DNA from: Aliagarivorans taiwanensis DSM 22990
GTDB lineage: Bacteria > Pseudomonadota > Gammaproteobacteria > Enterobacterales > Celerinatantimonadaceae
NCBI RefSeq assembly: GCF_000429505.1
Contig: NZ_AUBZ01000001.1
Span: forward strand, 248,001 to 312,000
Length of the DNA stretch: 64,000 bases
Direction: 5' to 3'
This document shows, in pieces, positions 19,439-28,119 of the stretch. The position numbers were made by a program, and so were the translations under genes. The notes beneath the pieces are model-generated. The model was not told where the DNA came from. It did no database searches and saw only the letters and a program-made list of their open reading frames with translations. How positions within the stretch are numbered: the stretch's first letter is position 1; each line of letters opens with the position of its first letter.

Positions 19439-19467
19439 ATTATATGATTCGAACTGCAAATTGCCAC
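19439..19467 (-). promoter_or_regulatory. Sigma-70-like promoter of the purine permease
   Basis: On the minus strand a perfect TATAAT (19444-19439) lies about 16 bp downstream of TGGCAA. The expected start is near 19432, about 88 bp before the ATG. The rest of the gap to pepD (to 19702) holds the pepD promoter region and nothing else I recognise. Confidence 0.55.
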
Positions 19468-19702
19468 AAAATTCAGTGTACAGAATTTGAGCTTTAGATC
19501 TAGGTCAAATACTACAACTTCGTTACATGAAAGGTTGATATCTCATTGATAAATATATGAATTTATCCATAACGCCAATGCCAGATTATGGATTTTTGTT
19601 TTAAAACGTAGTCCTAAAATGGTCAACTAATAGAGATAAATTCAAGTTACTGGTCAATTCGGGTTAGAATTGACTGGATATTAAAGACCGAGAGGAACAA
19701 TC

Positions 19703-21157
19703 GTGTCATCGATTTCTGAATTAAAGCCAAACGCACTGTGGAAGTTTTTCGACCAGATCTGCGCCATTCCCCACCCTTCATACCACGAGCAAGCCCTGAT
19801 TGACTGGGTGGTGAGCTGGGCCAAAGACCAAGGCCTAGACGTGCAACTGGATGAAGTGAGTAACGTGATCATCCGCAAACCTGCCACCAAAGGGATGGAA
19901 GACCGTGAAGGCGTGATTCTGCAGGCCCACCTGGACATGGTGCCGCAGGCCAACAGCGATACTCAGCATGATTTCACTGCCGACCCTATCCGCCCGTACA
20001 TCGATGGCGAATGGGTGACCGCCGAAGGCACAACATTAGGCGCCGATAACGGCATTGGCGCTGCATCGATTCTAGCGGTGCTGGCCAGCGATGATATTGC
20101 GCACGGTCCACTGGAAGCGCTGCTGACCATTAATGAAGAAGCCGGCATGGACGGCGCATTTGGCCTCAAGCCTGGCCTGCTCGAAGGCAAGCTGCTGCTC
20201 AACACCGACTCAGAGCAAGAAGGCGAGGTATACATGGGCTGCGCCGGTGGCGGCGACACTAACGTAACCTTTACCGCTGACTATATCGATGCCAGCGATG
20301 CGGCCAGCTTTGAGCTGGTGATCAAAGGCCTGAAAGGCGGCCACTCTGGCTGCGATATCCACACCGGCCGGGCCAATGCCAATAAGCTACTGGCCCGCCT
20401 GTTGGCCAAGCTGCAGCAAACCGATGGCCTGTCATTGGCCACTATCGAAGGTGGCAGCCTGCGCAACGCCATCCCGCGTGAAGCCAAAGCACAGATCCAG
20501 TTAGCCGATGTGGCGGCAGCCAAGGCGCTACTAGATAGCGAGATCGCCGCGATCACCGCAGAGTACGCCCGCGTAGAAGACACCCTCAGCATTGAGCTGG
20601 TTGAAAGCGCCGCACCGGCACAGGTAATGAGCCCGGCGATGAGCGATAAGCTGATTGCCAGCCTGAACGCCTGTATTAATGGCGTGATCAGCATGAGCCA
20701 AGACATCGAAGGCGTGGTTGAGACCTCGCTAAACGTAGGCGTTATCCGCACCGATGAGTCAGGCAACATCAAGCTGCAAATCCTGGTTCGCTCACTGGTA
20801 GATTCAGGCCGCCTGATGGTGGAATCAAGCCTGGCGTCGCTGTTCAAGCTGGCGGGTGCAGAGGTGGATCACAGCGGTGCCTACCCAGGTTGGAAGCCCG
20901 ATCCAAACTCAGCACTGAAAACCGTGATTGAGCAAAGCTACCAGCAGCTGTTTGATAAGCACCCCAATACCATGGTGATCCACGCCGGACTTGAGTGTGG
21001 CCTGTTCAAAGCTGCCTACCCAGAGTGGGACATGGCGTCATTTGGCCCAACCATTAAGTTCCCGCATAGCCCCGACGAGAAGGTCAACATCGCCTCGGTG
21101 GAGAAATACTGGGAGCTGATGAAAGCGGTGCTAGCCAACACGCCAGCTAAAGGCTAA
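19703..21157 (+). CDS. pepD: Aminoacyl-histidine dipeptidase (peptidase D)
   Basis: A cytoplasmic zinc dipeptidase of peptidase family M20, 484 residues, the usual PepD length. It hydrolyses Xaa-His dipeptides such as carnosine. Metal-binding motifs are QAHLDMVPQ, TTLGADNGIGAA and INEEAGMDGA; the dimerisation (lid) domain sits in the middle (about 205-390). The HAGLECGLF and GPTIKFPHSPDEKV segments are conserved near the C terminus. It begins with GTG, seven bases after GAGAGGAA. It converges on dinB, and its probable terminator lies inside the end of dinB. Confidence 0.94.
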   Translation: MSSISELKPNALWKFFDQICAIPHPSYHEQALIDWVVSWAKDQGLDVQLDEVSNVIIRKPATKGMEDREGVILQAHLDMVPQANSDTQHDFTADPIRPYIDGEWVTAEGTTLGADNGIGAASILAVLASDDIAHGPLEALLTINEEAGMDGAFGLKPGLLEGKLLLNTDSEQEGEVYMGCAGGGDTNVTFTADYIDASDAASFELVIKGLKGGHSGCDIHTGRANANKLLARLLAKLQQTDGLSLATIEGGSLRNAIPREAKAQIQLADVAAAKALLDSEIAAITAEYARVEDTLSIELVESAAPAQVMSPAMSDKLIASLNACINGVISMSQDIEGVVETSLNVGVIRTDESGNIKLQILVRSLVDSGRLMVESSLASLFKLAGAEVDHSGAYPGWKPDPNSALKTVIEQSYQQLFDKHPNTMVIHAGLECGLFKAAYPEWDMASFGPTIKFPHSPDEKVNIASVEKYWELMKAVLANTPAKG

Positions 21158-21204
21158 GTGAGTACTTAGTCTTACGGCGATATGAGTGTAAGACTAGTTC
21201 GCTG

Positions 21205-22269
21205 CTAATTAGCTAAAGGAAGAGCCAGCTGGGTAAGCTGGCTTTTTTGATCGTGCTCTAAGCCGATATGCACCCCAATCAGCCGCACCGCTTTACCGTG
21301 GCCACGACTGAGCGCTTCATCGAACAGCGCCAATAGCAAAGACTGGTCGATATCGCGCGCTTGCTGCTCTTTGGTGGTGAGCTGGAAGTCGGCAAACTTC
21401 ACCTTTACCCCAAGCTTGTTCATGGCGGCTTCTTTTAGGTGCTTAGCGCTGCGCCGCTCCAGCTCGGGAAGTAAGCCGAGTAAGCGCTGCTCCAGCACCT
21501 CACGGTTGGTGATATCGCCACTGAAGGTGCGCTCTACCCCCACCGACTTACGTTCTCGGTGAGCACTCACTTCGCGCTCATCAATACCCTGGCAGCGCTT
21601 CCATAAACTCTTACCCAGTTTACCGAAGTCTCGTTCCAGCTCAGCGGGGTCAGCGGCCAGCACATCGGCGCCAGTAAACAGGTCGGCCGCATGCAGGCGC
21701 TCGATGCTGACTTTGCCCACGCCGGATATCTTCTCCAAAGGCATGCTATGGATAAACTCTGCCATCTGCTCGGGGCGGATCACCGCCATGCCATTGGGCT
21801 TGTTGAGATCAGAGGCGATCTTGGCCAGAAACTTAATCGGCGCAACGCCTGCCGAGGCGGTCAGGCCAGTCTCTTTGAAGATATCTTGTCGGATCTGCTC
21901 GGCAATCAAGGTGGCAGAGCCAGAGCAGTGCGGGCTGTCGCTGACATCTAAGTAGGCTTCGTCCAGCGATAGGGGCTCAACCTTGTCGGTGTAGTGATGG
22001 AAGATCGCCTGGATCTGGGCGCTGATCTGCTTGTAATAGTCGATGCGACCCGGCAGCAAGATCACATGCGGGCATAGCTTTAATGCTTGTACCGTCGGCA
22101 TGGCCGAGCGCAGGCCAAACTTGCGCGCTTCGTAGTTGCAGGTCGACAGCACACCGCGGCCACTGGCAAGGCCACCAATAGCAACGGGCTTGCCATACAA
22201 TGCCGGGTTATCCCGCATCTCAATGGCAGCATAAAAACAATCCATGTCGACATGAATAATCTTTCGCAT
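21205..22269 (-). CDS. dinB: DNA polymerase IV (Y-family)
   Basis: An error-prone translesion polymerase of 354 residues, the usual DinB length. It has the N-terminal catalytic motif KIIHVDMDCFYAAIEMRDNP and the second catalytic segment LSLDEAYLDVSD, then the helix-hairpin-helix thumb (ISGVGKVSIERL) and the little-finger domain from about residue 235. The C-terminal LTQLALPL resembles the beta-clamp-binding peptide of Pol IV (QLxLxL type). A near-consensus LexA box just upstream places it in the SOS regulon. Confidence 0.95.
   Translation of the reverse strand: MRKIIHVDMDCFYAAIEMRDNPALYGKPVAIGGLASGRGVLSTCNYEARKFGLRSAMPTVQALKLCPHVILLPGRIDYYKQISAQIQAIFHHYTDKVEPLSLDEAYLDVSDSPHCSGSATLIAEQIRQDIFKETGLTASAGVAPIKFLAKIASDLNKPNGMAVIRPEQMAEFIHSMPLEKISGVGKVSIERLHAADLFTGADVLAADPAELERDFGKLGKSLWKRCQGIDEREVSAHRERKSVGVERTFSGDITNREVLEQRLLGLLPELERRSAKHLKEAAMNKLGVKVKFADFQLTTKEQQARDIDQSLLLALFDEALSRGHGKAVRLIGVHIGLEHDQKSQLTQLALPLAN
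21223..21248 (+). terminator. pepD terminator embedded in the 3' end of dinB
   Basis: A perfect AGCCAGCT/AGCTGGCT stem with a 5-nt loop is followed by six Ts on the plus strand. It lies 65 bp after the pepD stop and within the last codons of the convergent dinB gene. An additional 9-bp inverted repeat (21167-21196) lies just before it. Confidence 0.75.
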
Positions 22270-22297
22270 GGGCTAAACGATAACCTGCTCACCAAAC

Positions 22298-22313
22298 CTG
22301 TATATATAAACAG
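22298..22313 (-). promoter_or_regulatory. LexA (SOS) box of dinB
   Basis: CTGT-ATATATAA-ACAG matches the gammaproteobacterial CTGT-N8-ACAG LexA site with an AT core. It is centred about 36 bp upstream of the dinB start codon. Confidence 0.88.
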
Positions 22314-22405
22314 TATCATTGTAGCGCTGATTAGTGCTTAGGCCAAGCGTCGAGTTCTGCCGCAGGGGTTAACGCGCCAGCGCCGGTAATGTTGGCGTCG
22401 ATTAA

Positions 22406-22894
22406 TTAGGGTTCAACGAAGCTAAACCCCGCAGGATAGGAGTGCAGGCCATCGAAGTCGCCCTTACTGAGCGGCACCTCATGGCTGCGGGCAATCGCAT
22501 AGACCATCGCCATATGGAATAGCAGGTTAGGCAGGACAAGTTGATGGATAAATTGTGGCTCGGCCAACTCGGCGGTAGCGAAGCCGAGCCGCTCGGTGTG
22601 GGCACGCTGCGCAGAGAGTTGCTCTTTATCTGGCGCTTGCTCAAGCCAGCCGACAACCTGCTCGATATGCGCCAACACCGCGGCTTTATCATTGCTATCA
22701 GTCTCTACCAATACCGGCTCGATCCCCACCAAGGGGGCATAGCCGCGAATGGCAAAGTTTGCCGCGATCTTGGCGTGCATCGCCAGATTAAGCATATCTG
22801 CACATAAAGCCTGCTCAAACAAGGACTCGGGGGTCTTTTCAACAATGATCTGTAACTGGCTGAGGTGGTGCGAGAAAAGCGCTTTGATATCCAA
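22406..22894 (-). CDS. DUF1993 family protein
   Basis: A cytoplasmic protein of 162 residues recognised by the DUF1993 pattern: an N-terminal helix (LFSHHLSQLQIIVEKTPE), then AIRGYAPLVGIEPV, and the late FHMAMVYAIARSHEVPLSKG followed by the aromatic C terminus. The family is thought to share the four-helix DinB/YfiT-like fold. No function is established. The start is probably TTG at 22894, eight bases after AAGGA. Despite lying near dinB it has no LexA site of its own and is not co-transcribed. Confidence 0.7.
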   Translation of the reverse strand: MDIKALFSHHLSQLQIIVEKTPESLFEQALCADMLNLAMHAKIAANFAIRGYAPLVGIEPVLVETDSNDKAAVLAHIEQVVGWLEQAPDKEQLSAQRAHTERLGFATAELAEPQFIHQLVLPNLLFHMAMVYAIARSHEVPLSKGDFDGLHSYPAGFSFVEP

Positions 22895-23087
22895 CGGTTC
22901 CGTCCTTGGCGAGCTTTCGAGCTTTACAGTTGGCCTAGCCTATCAAAAAAGCAGCAGTTTCGCTCGCCGCAAGGCCGCTCTATCGGCTTTATTTATTTCT
23001 GACTCACTAACTTCATGGTTCAAAGCTGGCTCTCAGGGAGTAGCCTCAGTACAATCGGGCTAACACTTTAAATACAAAGGACTGCGT

Positions 23088-24968
23088 GTGAATACAGCTA
23101 GAATCAGTCAACTCAGTGTTTACCCAATAAAATCCTGTACCGGCCTGCACCTGAACCACGCTCTCGTGGAAGAGCACGGTTTGGCCTTCGACCGCCGCTT
23201 TGTGGTTGCCACCCCTGAAGGCAAGTTTCTCACCGCTCGCACTCATCCCCGTTTGAATCAGATCCACTGCGCCCTGGTGCAAGATGGTCTGCACCTGCGC
23301 GCCCCCGATATGCCACCTTTGGATGTGGAATATCAGCACTTCAGCGCCCGCTATACCCAAGTTCAGGTGTGGTCTTCCACCATCGATGCGCAGCACTGCA
23401 ACAGTGACTACGACCAGTGGTTTAGCGACTATTTGGGCATGGACTGCCAACTGCTGTTTTTCGGCAAGCACAGCGAGCGCAAGGTGAAGCGCCGCGACAG
23501 CCAAGTGGCCTTCGCCGATGGCTATCCGTTGCTACTTATCTCTCAGGCATCGCTGGATGATCTTAATCAGCGCGCCAGTGATCACATCCTCATGAGCCAG
23601 TTTCGCCCCAACATCGTGGTCAAGGGCACCGAGCCCTTTGCCGAGGATAGCTGGAAGCGGATTCGTATCGGAGAGGTGGAGTTTGAAATTACCAAGCCCT
23701 GCTCACGCTGCGTGTTCACCACTCTCGATCCTGAGACCGGCCAATATAACGAGCTGAATGAACCGCTACGCACTCTGGCCAACTACCGCAAAGGCGCCGA
23801 TGGCGAGCTCTACTTTGGCCAGAATATGGTTGCCCTGAACAAAGGTAAGATCAGCCTCTATGACCCTATCGAGGTGCTAGAAACCCAACAGGGCGAGGCC
23901 TACCCCGACCATGCCCCGAAACGCCCCGGCGCGCAGCCGCCCAGTAGCGGGCTGTGGCAAAGCGGCCAGCAACGCCTCGAGTGTGTCGCAGTAGAGCCGG
24001 TCACCCACGATGTATCACGCATCTTGCTGGCCCTGCCCGATGGCTTGCGCTGTCACTACCTGGCCGGGCAATACCTGCCGATAGAGGTCGAGATCGATGG
24101 CCACCCGGTGCATCGCAACTATACGCTGTCATCCAGCCCCAGCCGCCAAGGGCTGTTGGAGCTCACCATAAAGCGGGTTGAAGGCGGCAGGGTTTCCAAT
24201 TGGTTACTGGACAATATCCAAGCGGGTATGCACCTAAAGGCACTGCCGCCGGCTGGGGATTTCTACCTCGAGTGTGCCAGCCAGCCACGGCTGCTGATGC
24301 TTAGCGCCGGCAGCGGCATCACCCCAACGCTGTCGATGCTGCGCAATATCGTTGACCGGCGGCTGCCCTATCAGGTGACCTTCTTGCACTCCGCTCACAG
24401 CGAGCAAGACCTGATTAATCGCGCCGAACTCGACTATCTAAACACCTTCGATAACATCGATATTCGCTACACCCTAAGCCGGGAAGCGCCCAGTGACTGG
24501 CAGAGCTATACCGGCCGCCTAAATCGCGGCATGCTGCTGGATGTGGCCGAGCTTGAGCAGCACAGCGTGTTTGTTTGTGGGCCACAGGCCTTTATGCAGA
24601 GCGCCAAAGAACAGCTTCTGGCGCTAGGGTTGCATGAGAGTGATTATTTTGAAGAGAGCTTTGGACATCGCGATGAGCAAGCCGCCAGCGATGCCCCGGC
24701 CACCGCCCACAACATCCTGTTCGACTCCTGGGACAGCTATGTGCAAGGTAACGACCAGCAGACCTTGCTCGAGCAAGCAGAAGATGCCGGTATCAATCTG
24801 CCCTACTCCTGTCGCGGCGGTTTCTGTGGCGCTTGTCGGGTCAAGCTCGAGTCCGGTGAGGTGAAAGTGATCGAAGACAGCGGATTGAGCGAACAAGATA
24901 AACAAGACGGCTTTGTGTTAGCGTGCAGTTGTAAACCGCGCTCTGACCTGGTGATTACCCAAGGCTAA
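23088..24968 (+). CDS. MOSC-FAD/NAD reductase-ferredoxin fusion (YcbX/mARC-like)
   Basis: A protein of 626 residues with three modules. The N-terminal beta-barrel plus MOSC molybdenum-cofactor domain (about 1-270) has the cysteine motif KPCSRCVFTTLDPETG and resembles E. coli YcbX, which reduces N-hydroxylated bases. It is followed by a ferredoxin-NADP reductase-like module (about 290-510) with FAD-binding HRNYTLSSSPS and nucleotide-binding SAGSGITPTLSML. The C-terminal plant-type [2Fe-2S] ferredoxin has SCRGGFCGACRV and a later LACSC. The whole electron path from NAD(P)H to Mo could lie in one chain. The GTG start is supported by AAAGGA. Confidence 0.85.
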   Translation: MNTARISQLSVYPIKSCTGLHLNHALVEEHGLAFDRRFVVATPEGKFLTARTHPRLNQIHCALVQDGLHLRAPDMPPLDVEYQHFSARYTQVQVWSSTIDAQHCNSDYDQWFSDYLGMDCQLLFFGKHSERKVKRRDSQVAFADGYPLLLISQASLDDLNQRASDHILMSQFRPNIVVKGTEPFAEDSWKRIRIGEVEFEITKPCSRCVFTTLDPETGQYNELNEPLRTLANYRKGADGELYFGQNMVALNKGKISLYDPIEVLETQQGEAYPDHAPKRPGAQPPSSGLWQSGQQRLECVAVEPVTHDVSRILLALPDGLRCHYLAGQYLPIEVEIDGHPVHRNYTLSSSPSRQGLLELTIKRVEGGRVSNWLLDNIQAGMHLKALPPAGDFYLECASQPRLLMLSAGSGITPTLSMLRNIVDRRLPYQVTFLHSAHSEQDLINRAELDYLNTFDNIDIRYTLSREAPSDWQSYTGRLNRGMLLDVAELEQHSVFVCGPQAFMQSAKEQLLALGLHESDYFEESFGHRDEQAASDAPATAHNILFDSWDSYVQGNDQQTLLEQAEDAGINLPYSCRGGFCGACRVKLESGEVKVIEDSGLSEQDKQDGFVLACSCKPRSDLVITQG

Positions 24969-25027
24969 ACCAACACAACGAACTACCTAAACAACCAAGA
25001 CCTAACGACTTAAATTAGGATGAAACA

Positions 25028-25483
25028 ATGAAATTTTTACACACCATGGTACGCGTTAAAGACGTTGATGCGTCGCTACATTTCTACTGCGACCTGCTGG
25101 GCTTTAAACTGGTTACCCGCGATGATTACGAAAGCGGTCGCTTCAGCCTGATCTTCCTGGCGGCCCCGGAAGATTACGAACGCGCCAAAGTTGAAAAAGC
25201 GCCCTGCCTGGAGCTGACCTACAACTGGCCCGATGAAAACGGCGAAAGCGAGACCTACACCGGCGGCCGCAACTTCGGCCATATCGCCATTCAGGTAGAA
25301 GACATCTATGCCGCCTGCCAACACCTGCAAGACAATGGCGTAGTGATCAACCGCCCACCACGCGATGGCTACATGGCCTTTGTTCGCTCTCCCGATGGTG
25401 TCTCAGTGGAGTTGCTGCAAAAAGGTAACAAGCTAGCACCACAAGAACCGTGGGCTAGCATGCAAAACACCGGCGAGTGGTAA
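25028..25483 (+). CDS. gloA: Lactoylglutathione lyase (glyoxalase I)
   Basis: A VOC-superfamily enzyme of 151 residues. It begins FLHTMVRVKDVDASLHFYCD, close to GloA. The four expected metal ligands can be assigned: His5, the Glu in LELTYNW, the His in FGHIAIQVED and the Glu in VSVELLQKG. It converts the methylglyoxal-glutathione hemithioacetal to S-lactoylglutathione. A clear ribosome site (TTAGGA) precedes the ATG 60 bp after the MOSC fusion gene, so co-transcription is possible. Its own terminator follows. The C-terminal tail is about 15 residues longer than in E. coli GloA. Confidence 0.88.
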   Translation: MKFLHTMVRVKDVDASLHFYCDLLGFKLVTRDDYESGRFSLIFLAAPEDYERAKVEKAPCLELTYNWPDENGESETYTGGRNFGHIAIQVEDIYAACQHLQDNGVVINRPPRDGYMAFVRSPDGVSVELLQKGNKLAPQEPWASMQNTGEW

Positions 25484-25504
25484 GTCGCCATCATTGGTAG
25501 ACAA

Positions 25505-25528
25505 AGAGCGGGGCTTCCCGCTCTTTTT
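25505..25528 (+). terminator. Terminator after gloA
   Basis: AGAGCGGG/CCCGCTCT stem, GCTT loop and five Ts, about 20 bp beyond the gloA stop. Confidence 0.9.
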
Positions 25529-25721
25529 GGTTAGCCCTCTTTCTCATTTACCCTCCGCTAGCTTTCTTCCTCTTATCTGCTCTCCCACCACCTTGACTCA
25601 CACGCCACACCTTTAGTGACTCAATGCACAATTACCGATAATTAACTTGTTAGCCATTATCCCTAAATGGTCAAAATATCAGCGCTTTATACAAAAACTA
25701 TTAAATGGGAAAGGAAGCGTT

Positions 25722-27344
25722 ATGAATACAAGCAAACAAGGAATTGCGGGGTTGCTTTTGGCAACTCTAGTTGGCTGCGGCGGCAGCAGCAGCGGGGGAG
25801 AAGCCCCCCCCTTCATTGAAGGTGAAGCCGAAAATCTGGTCGATATGAGCGCGGTAGCCGTTGATGACCAACCCGGTATGCCCGCCAACTGGTACCAAGG
25901 TGCCACCTTTATGGAGATCTACGTTCGCGGCTACAAGGACAGCAGCGGGGATGGGATCGGCGATATCAACGGCCTGATAGAGCAACTCGACTATCTACAA
26001 GATCTTGGCATCGGCGGGATCTGGTTGCTGCCAATCAATCAGAGCTCCGACAATGACCATGGCTACGAGGTCACCGACTACCGAGCCATCGAGCGCGACT
26101 TCGGTAGCCGTGAAGACTTCGATCGTTTAATCAGCGAAGCTCACCAGCGCGGTATCGGGATTATCATCGATTACGTGCTCAACCATAGCTCGGGCCAACA
26201 TCCGGTGTTTATCGACTCCGATAACAACGCCGGGAACAAACGAGACTGGTATGTGTGGCGCAACACCCAGCCCACCAACTGGGGCGGCCCATGGTATTCG
26301 CCCACCCCTTGGCATCCGGGGCAAAGCGGTTACTACTACGGCTGGTTCCAATCAAACATGCCGGAGTTTAACTTCCGCAACTCTCAGGTGGTCGATTTTC
26401 ATCATAACAACCTCCGTTACTGGTTGAATGCCGCTGTCGATGGCTTCCGCTTCGACGCCACCAGCCACTTGGTGGAGAACGGCCCCGGCGATGGGCAGTT
26501 CGGACAACCCGAGAACCAAGACGTGATGTTTGCCGTCAAACAGGTGGTCAGGGAAGACTATCAGAACCGCTATATGCTGTGTGAGGACTCATCCGCCTCC
26601 ATCGCCGCAGCGCAAGATGACGCCTGCGCGTTCTACCTGAATGCAGAGCTGATGGCAGCGGCGAAAAATGGTGGGCCCTTTTCTCAATCGCTCATCAGCT
26701 GGTTACAGTCGCCATCGCTATCTCGAATGGGGCTGTTGCTCTCTAACCACGATGCCTTCGCCGGAGACCGGGTGTATGAGCAGCTTGACGGCGATATAGA
26801 GCGCTACAAACTGGCCAGCGCCAGCTTGTTAACCCTGCCCGGCCAACCATTCATCTACTATGGCGAAGAGATCGGTATGGGTCACAACAGCCAAGGCGGA
26901 GATTGGGGCCTGCGTACCCCTATGAGTTGGACCGCAGAAGGCGGCTTTAGCGAGTCAGAATCGCTGTTCCGCGAGCCAGCCAGCAACCGGGCTGAGTTTA
27001 ACGTTGCCGATCAAATCGGCGATCCGGAATCGCTGCACAGCCACTACAAAGCGCTGATCCAACTGCGCAAGCAAAGCCCTGCTTTGCGCTATGGCGAACT
27101 GCAACTACTGTCCCACTCGGGGAACAGCCTTGCGTTCTTGCGGGTTCATGAGCAACAACAGGTACTGGTTGTGCTCAACTATGGTAGTAGCGCACAGAGC
27201 CTGTCGCTTGAACTGGGCCAAGCGAACACTGCGCTGCTAGCCCTGTCGGGCTTTGGTCAAGACGGCTTAAGCACCAATGCAAGCGGCATACTGTCCATCA
27301 ACCAACCCGCCTATGGAGTTGGCATCTACCAACTCGGGGAGTGA
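25722..27344 (+). CDS. Secreted lipoprotein alpha-amylase (GH13)
   Basis: A glycoside hydrolase family 13 enzyme of 540 residues that cleaves alpha-1,4 glucans. The N terminus is a lipoprotein signal (LLLATLVGC, cysteine acylated), followed by a Gly/Ser linker. Conserved GH13 regions are present: DYVLNH (I), DGFRFDATSH (II, nucleophile Asp), MLCEDSS (III, acid/base Glu) and LSNHDAF (IV, transition-state Asp). The ATG at 25722 is preferred over an upstream start because AAGGAAG precedes it and the lipobox is then correctly placed. It is probably anchored to a membrane facing the periplasm or exterior. The starch-binding lipoprotein at 29442-32426 is a likely functional partner. Confidence 0.93.
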   Translation: MNTSKQGIAGLLLATLVGCGGSSSGGEAPPFIEGEAENLVDMSAVAVDDQPGMPANWYQGATFMEIYVRGYKDSSGDGIGDINGLIEQLDYLQDLGIGGIWLLPINQSSDNDHGYEVTDYRAIERDFGSREDFDRLISEAHQRGIGIIIDYVLNHSSGQHPVFIDSDNNAGNKRDWYVWRNTQPTNWGGPWYSPTPWHPGQSGYYYGWFQSNMPEFNFRNSQVVDFHHNNLRYWLNAAVDGFRFDATSHLVENGPGDGQFGQPENQDVMFAVKQVVREDYQNRYMLCEDSSASIAAAQDDACAFYLNAELMAAAKNGGPFSQSLISWLQSPSLSRMGLLLSNHDAFAGDRVYEQLDGDIERYKLASASLLTLPGQPFIYYGEEIGMGHNSQGGDWGLRTPMSWTAEGGFSESESLFREPASNRAEFNVADQIGDPESLHSHYKALIQLRKQSPALRYGELQLLSHSGNSLAFLRVHEQQQVLVVLNYGSSAQSLSLELGQANTALLALSGFGQDGLSTNASGILSINQPAYGVGIYQLGE

Positions 27345-27582
27345 CAAACCGATAACAGCCGAGTAAGCGAGCCTTGTTCGCTTTCTCGGCGGATTGACAA
27401 ACAGGCCTTTATCACTAACCAAAATAGTTATATTTAGCTAATGAATTCAGCTGGTTAAACGATACAAAGACAGATAAAATCGGCCAGCATTGATAACTGA
27501 GCGGAATGCCATACCGCTTCGGGCTAGCTGATTATCGTTAGCAAATTGCTTTGATAACTTCCATATCGTTTAAGGAGAAAAA

Positions 27583-27930
27583 ATGGAATGGTACCTAACC
27601 GTACTTAAGAAGTACGCTGTATTTTCGGGCCGCGCCCGCCGCAAAGAGTACTGGATGTTTGCGCTGTTTAACATTATCGCCAGCTTCATCCTAGGAATGG
27701 TTGATGGAGTATTGGGTACAGCCATTTTAGGCATCATTTATAGCTTAGCGGTACTGATCCCAAGCATTGCGGTGGCAGTTCGTCGCTTGCACGACACCGA
27801 TCGCTCTGGTTGGTGGCTGCTGATTGGTTTCATCCCACTCATCGGTTGGGTTGTACTGCTGGTATTCACTCTGCTGGACAGCAAGGAAGACAACCGCTTC
27901 GGTCCGAATCCTAAGTTGGGAGAAGCCTAA
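27583..27930 (+). CDS. DUF805 inner-membrane protein
   Basis: A small membrane protein of 115 residues with three to four hydrophobic helices. It carries the DUF805 signature: MEWYLTVLKKYAVFSGRARR at the start, RKEYWMF, and RRLHDTDRSGWW in the middle. The E. coli relatives YhaH and YhaI have no settled function. AAGGAG precedes the ATG. It is monocistronic. Confidence 0.9.
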   Translation: MEWYLTVLKKYAVFSGRARRKEYWMFALFNIIASFILGMVDGVLGTAILGIIYSLAVLIPSIAVAVRRLHDTDRSGWWLLIGFIPLIGWVVLLVFTLLDSKEDNRFGPNPKLGEA

Positions 27931-27942
27931 CTCATTGCTTTA

Positions 27943-27969
27943 GCACGCAGCCTGTCCAAGGCTGCGTGC
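27943..27969 (+). terminator. Strong hairpin after the DUF805 gene
   Basis: A perfect 10-bp stem GCACGCAGCC/GGCTGCGTGC with a 7-nt loop lies 12 bp after the stop. It lacks a T run, so it may stabilise the mRNA end rather than terminate. Confidence 0.5.
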
Positions 27970-28119
27970 CCCTCTCAAACTCCCCTACTGTTACCCACTA
28001 CATCTACCCGCCTTGAAGCTGCAATTTGTTGATTTAGGTTAATTTTAGGTTGTTAGTATTTGCTTTTTGGCAACAGCTCTGGCATCTATCAAGGCAAGCA
28101 ACTTAATAAGGAAGTAACA

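Noticed and set aside
27358-27390. Imperfect hairpin after the amylase gene (GCCGAG...CTCGGC)
   Set aside because: No T run and mismatches in the stem; not convincing as a terminator.
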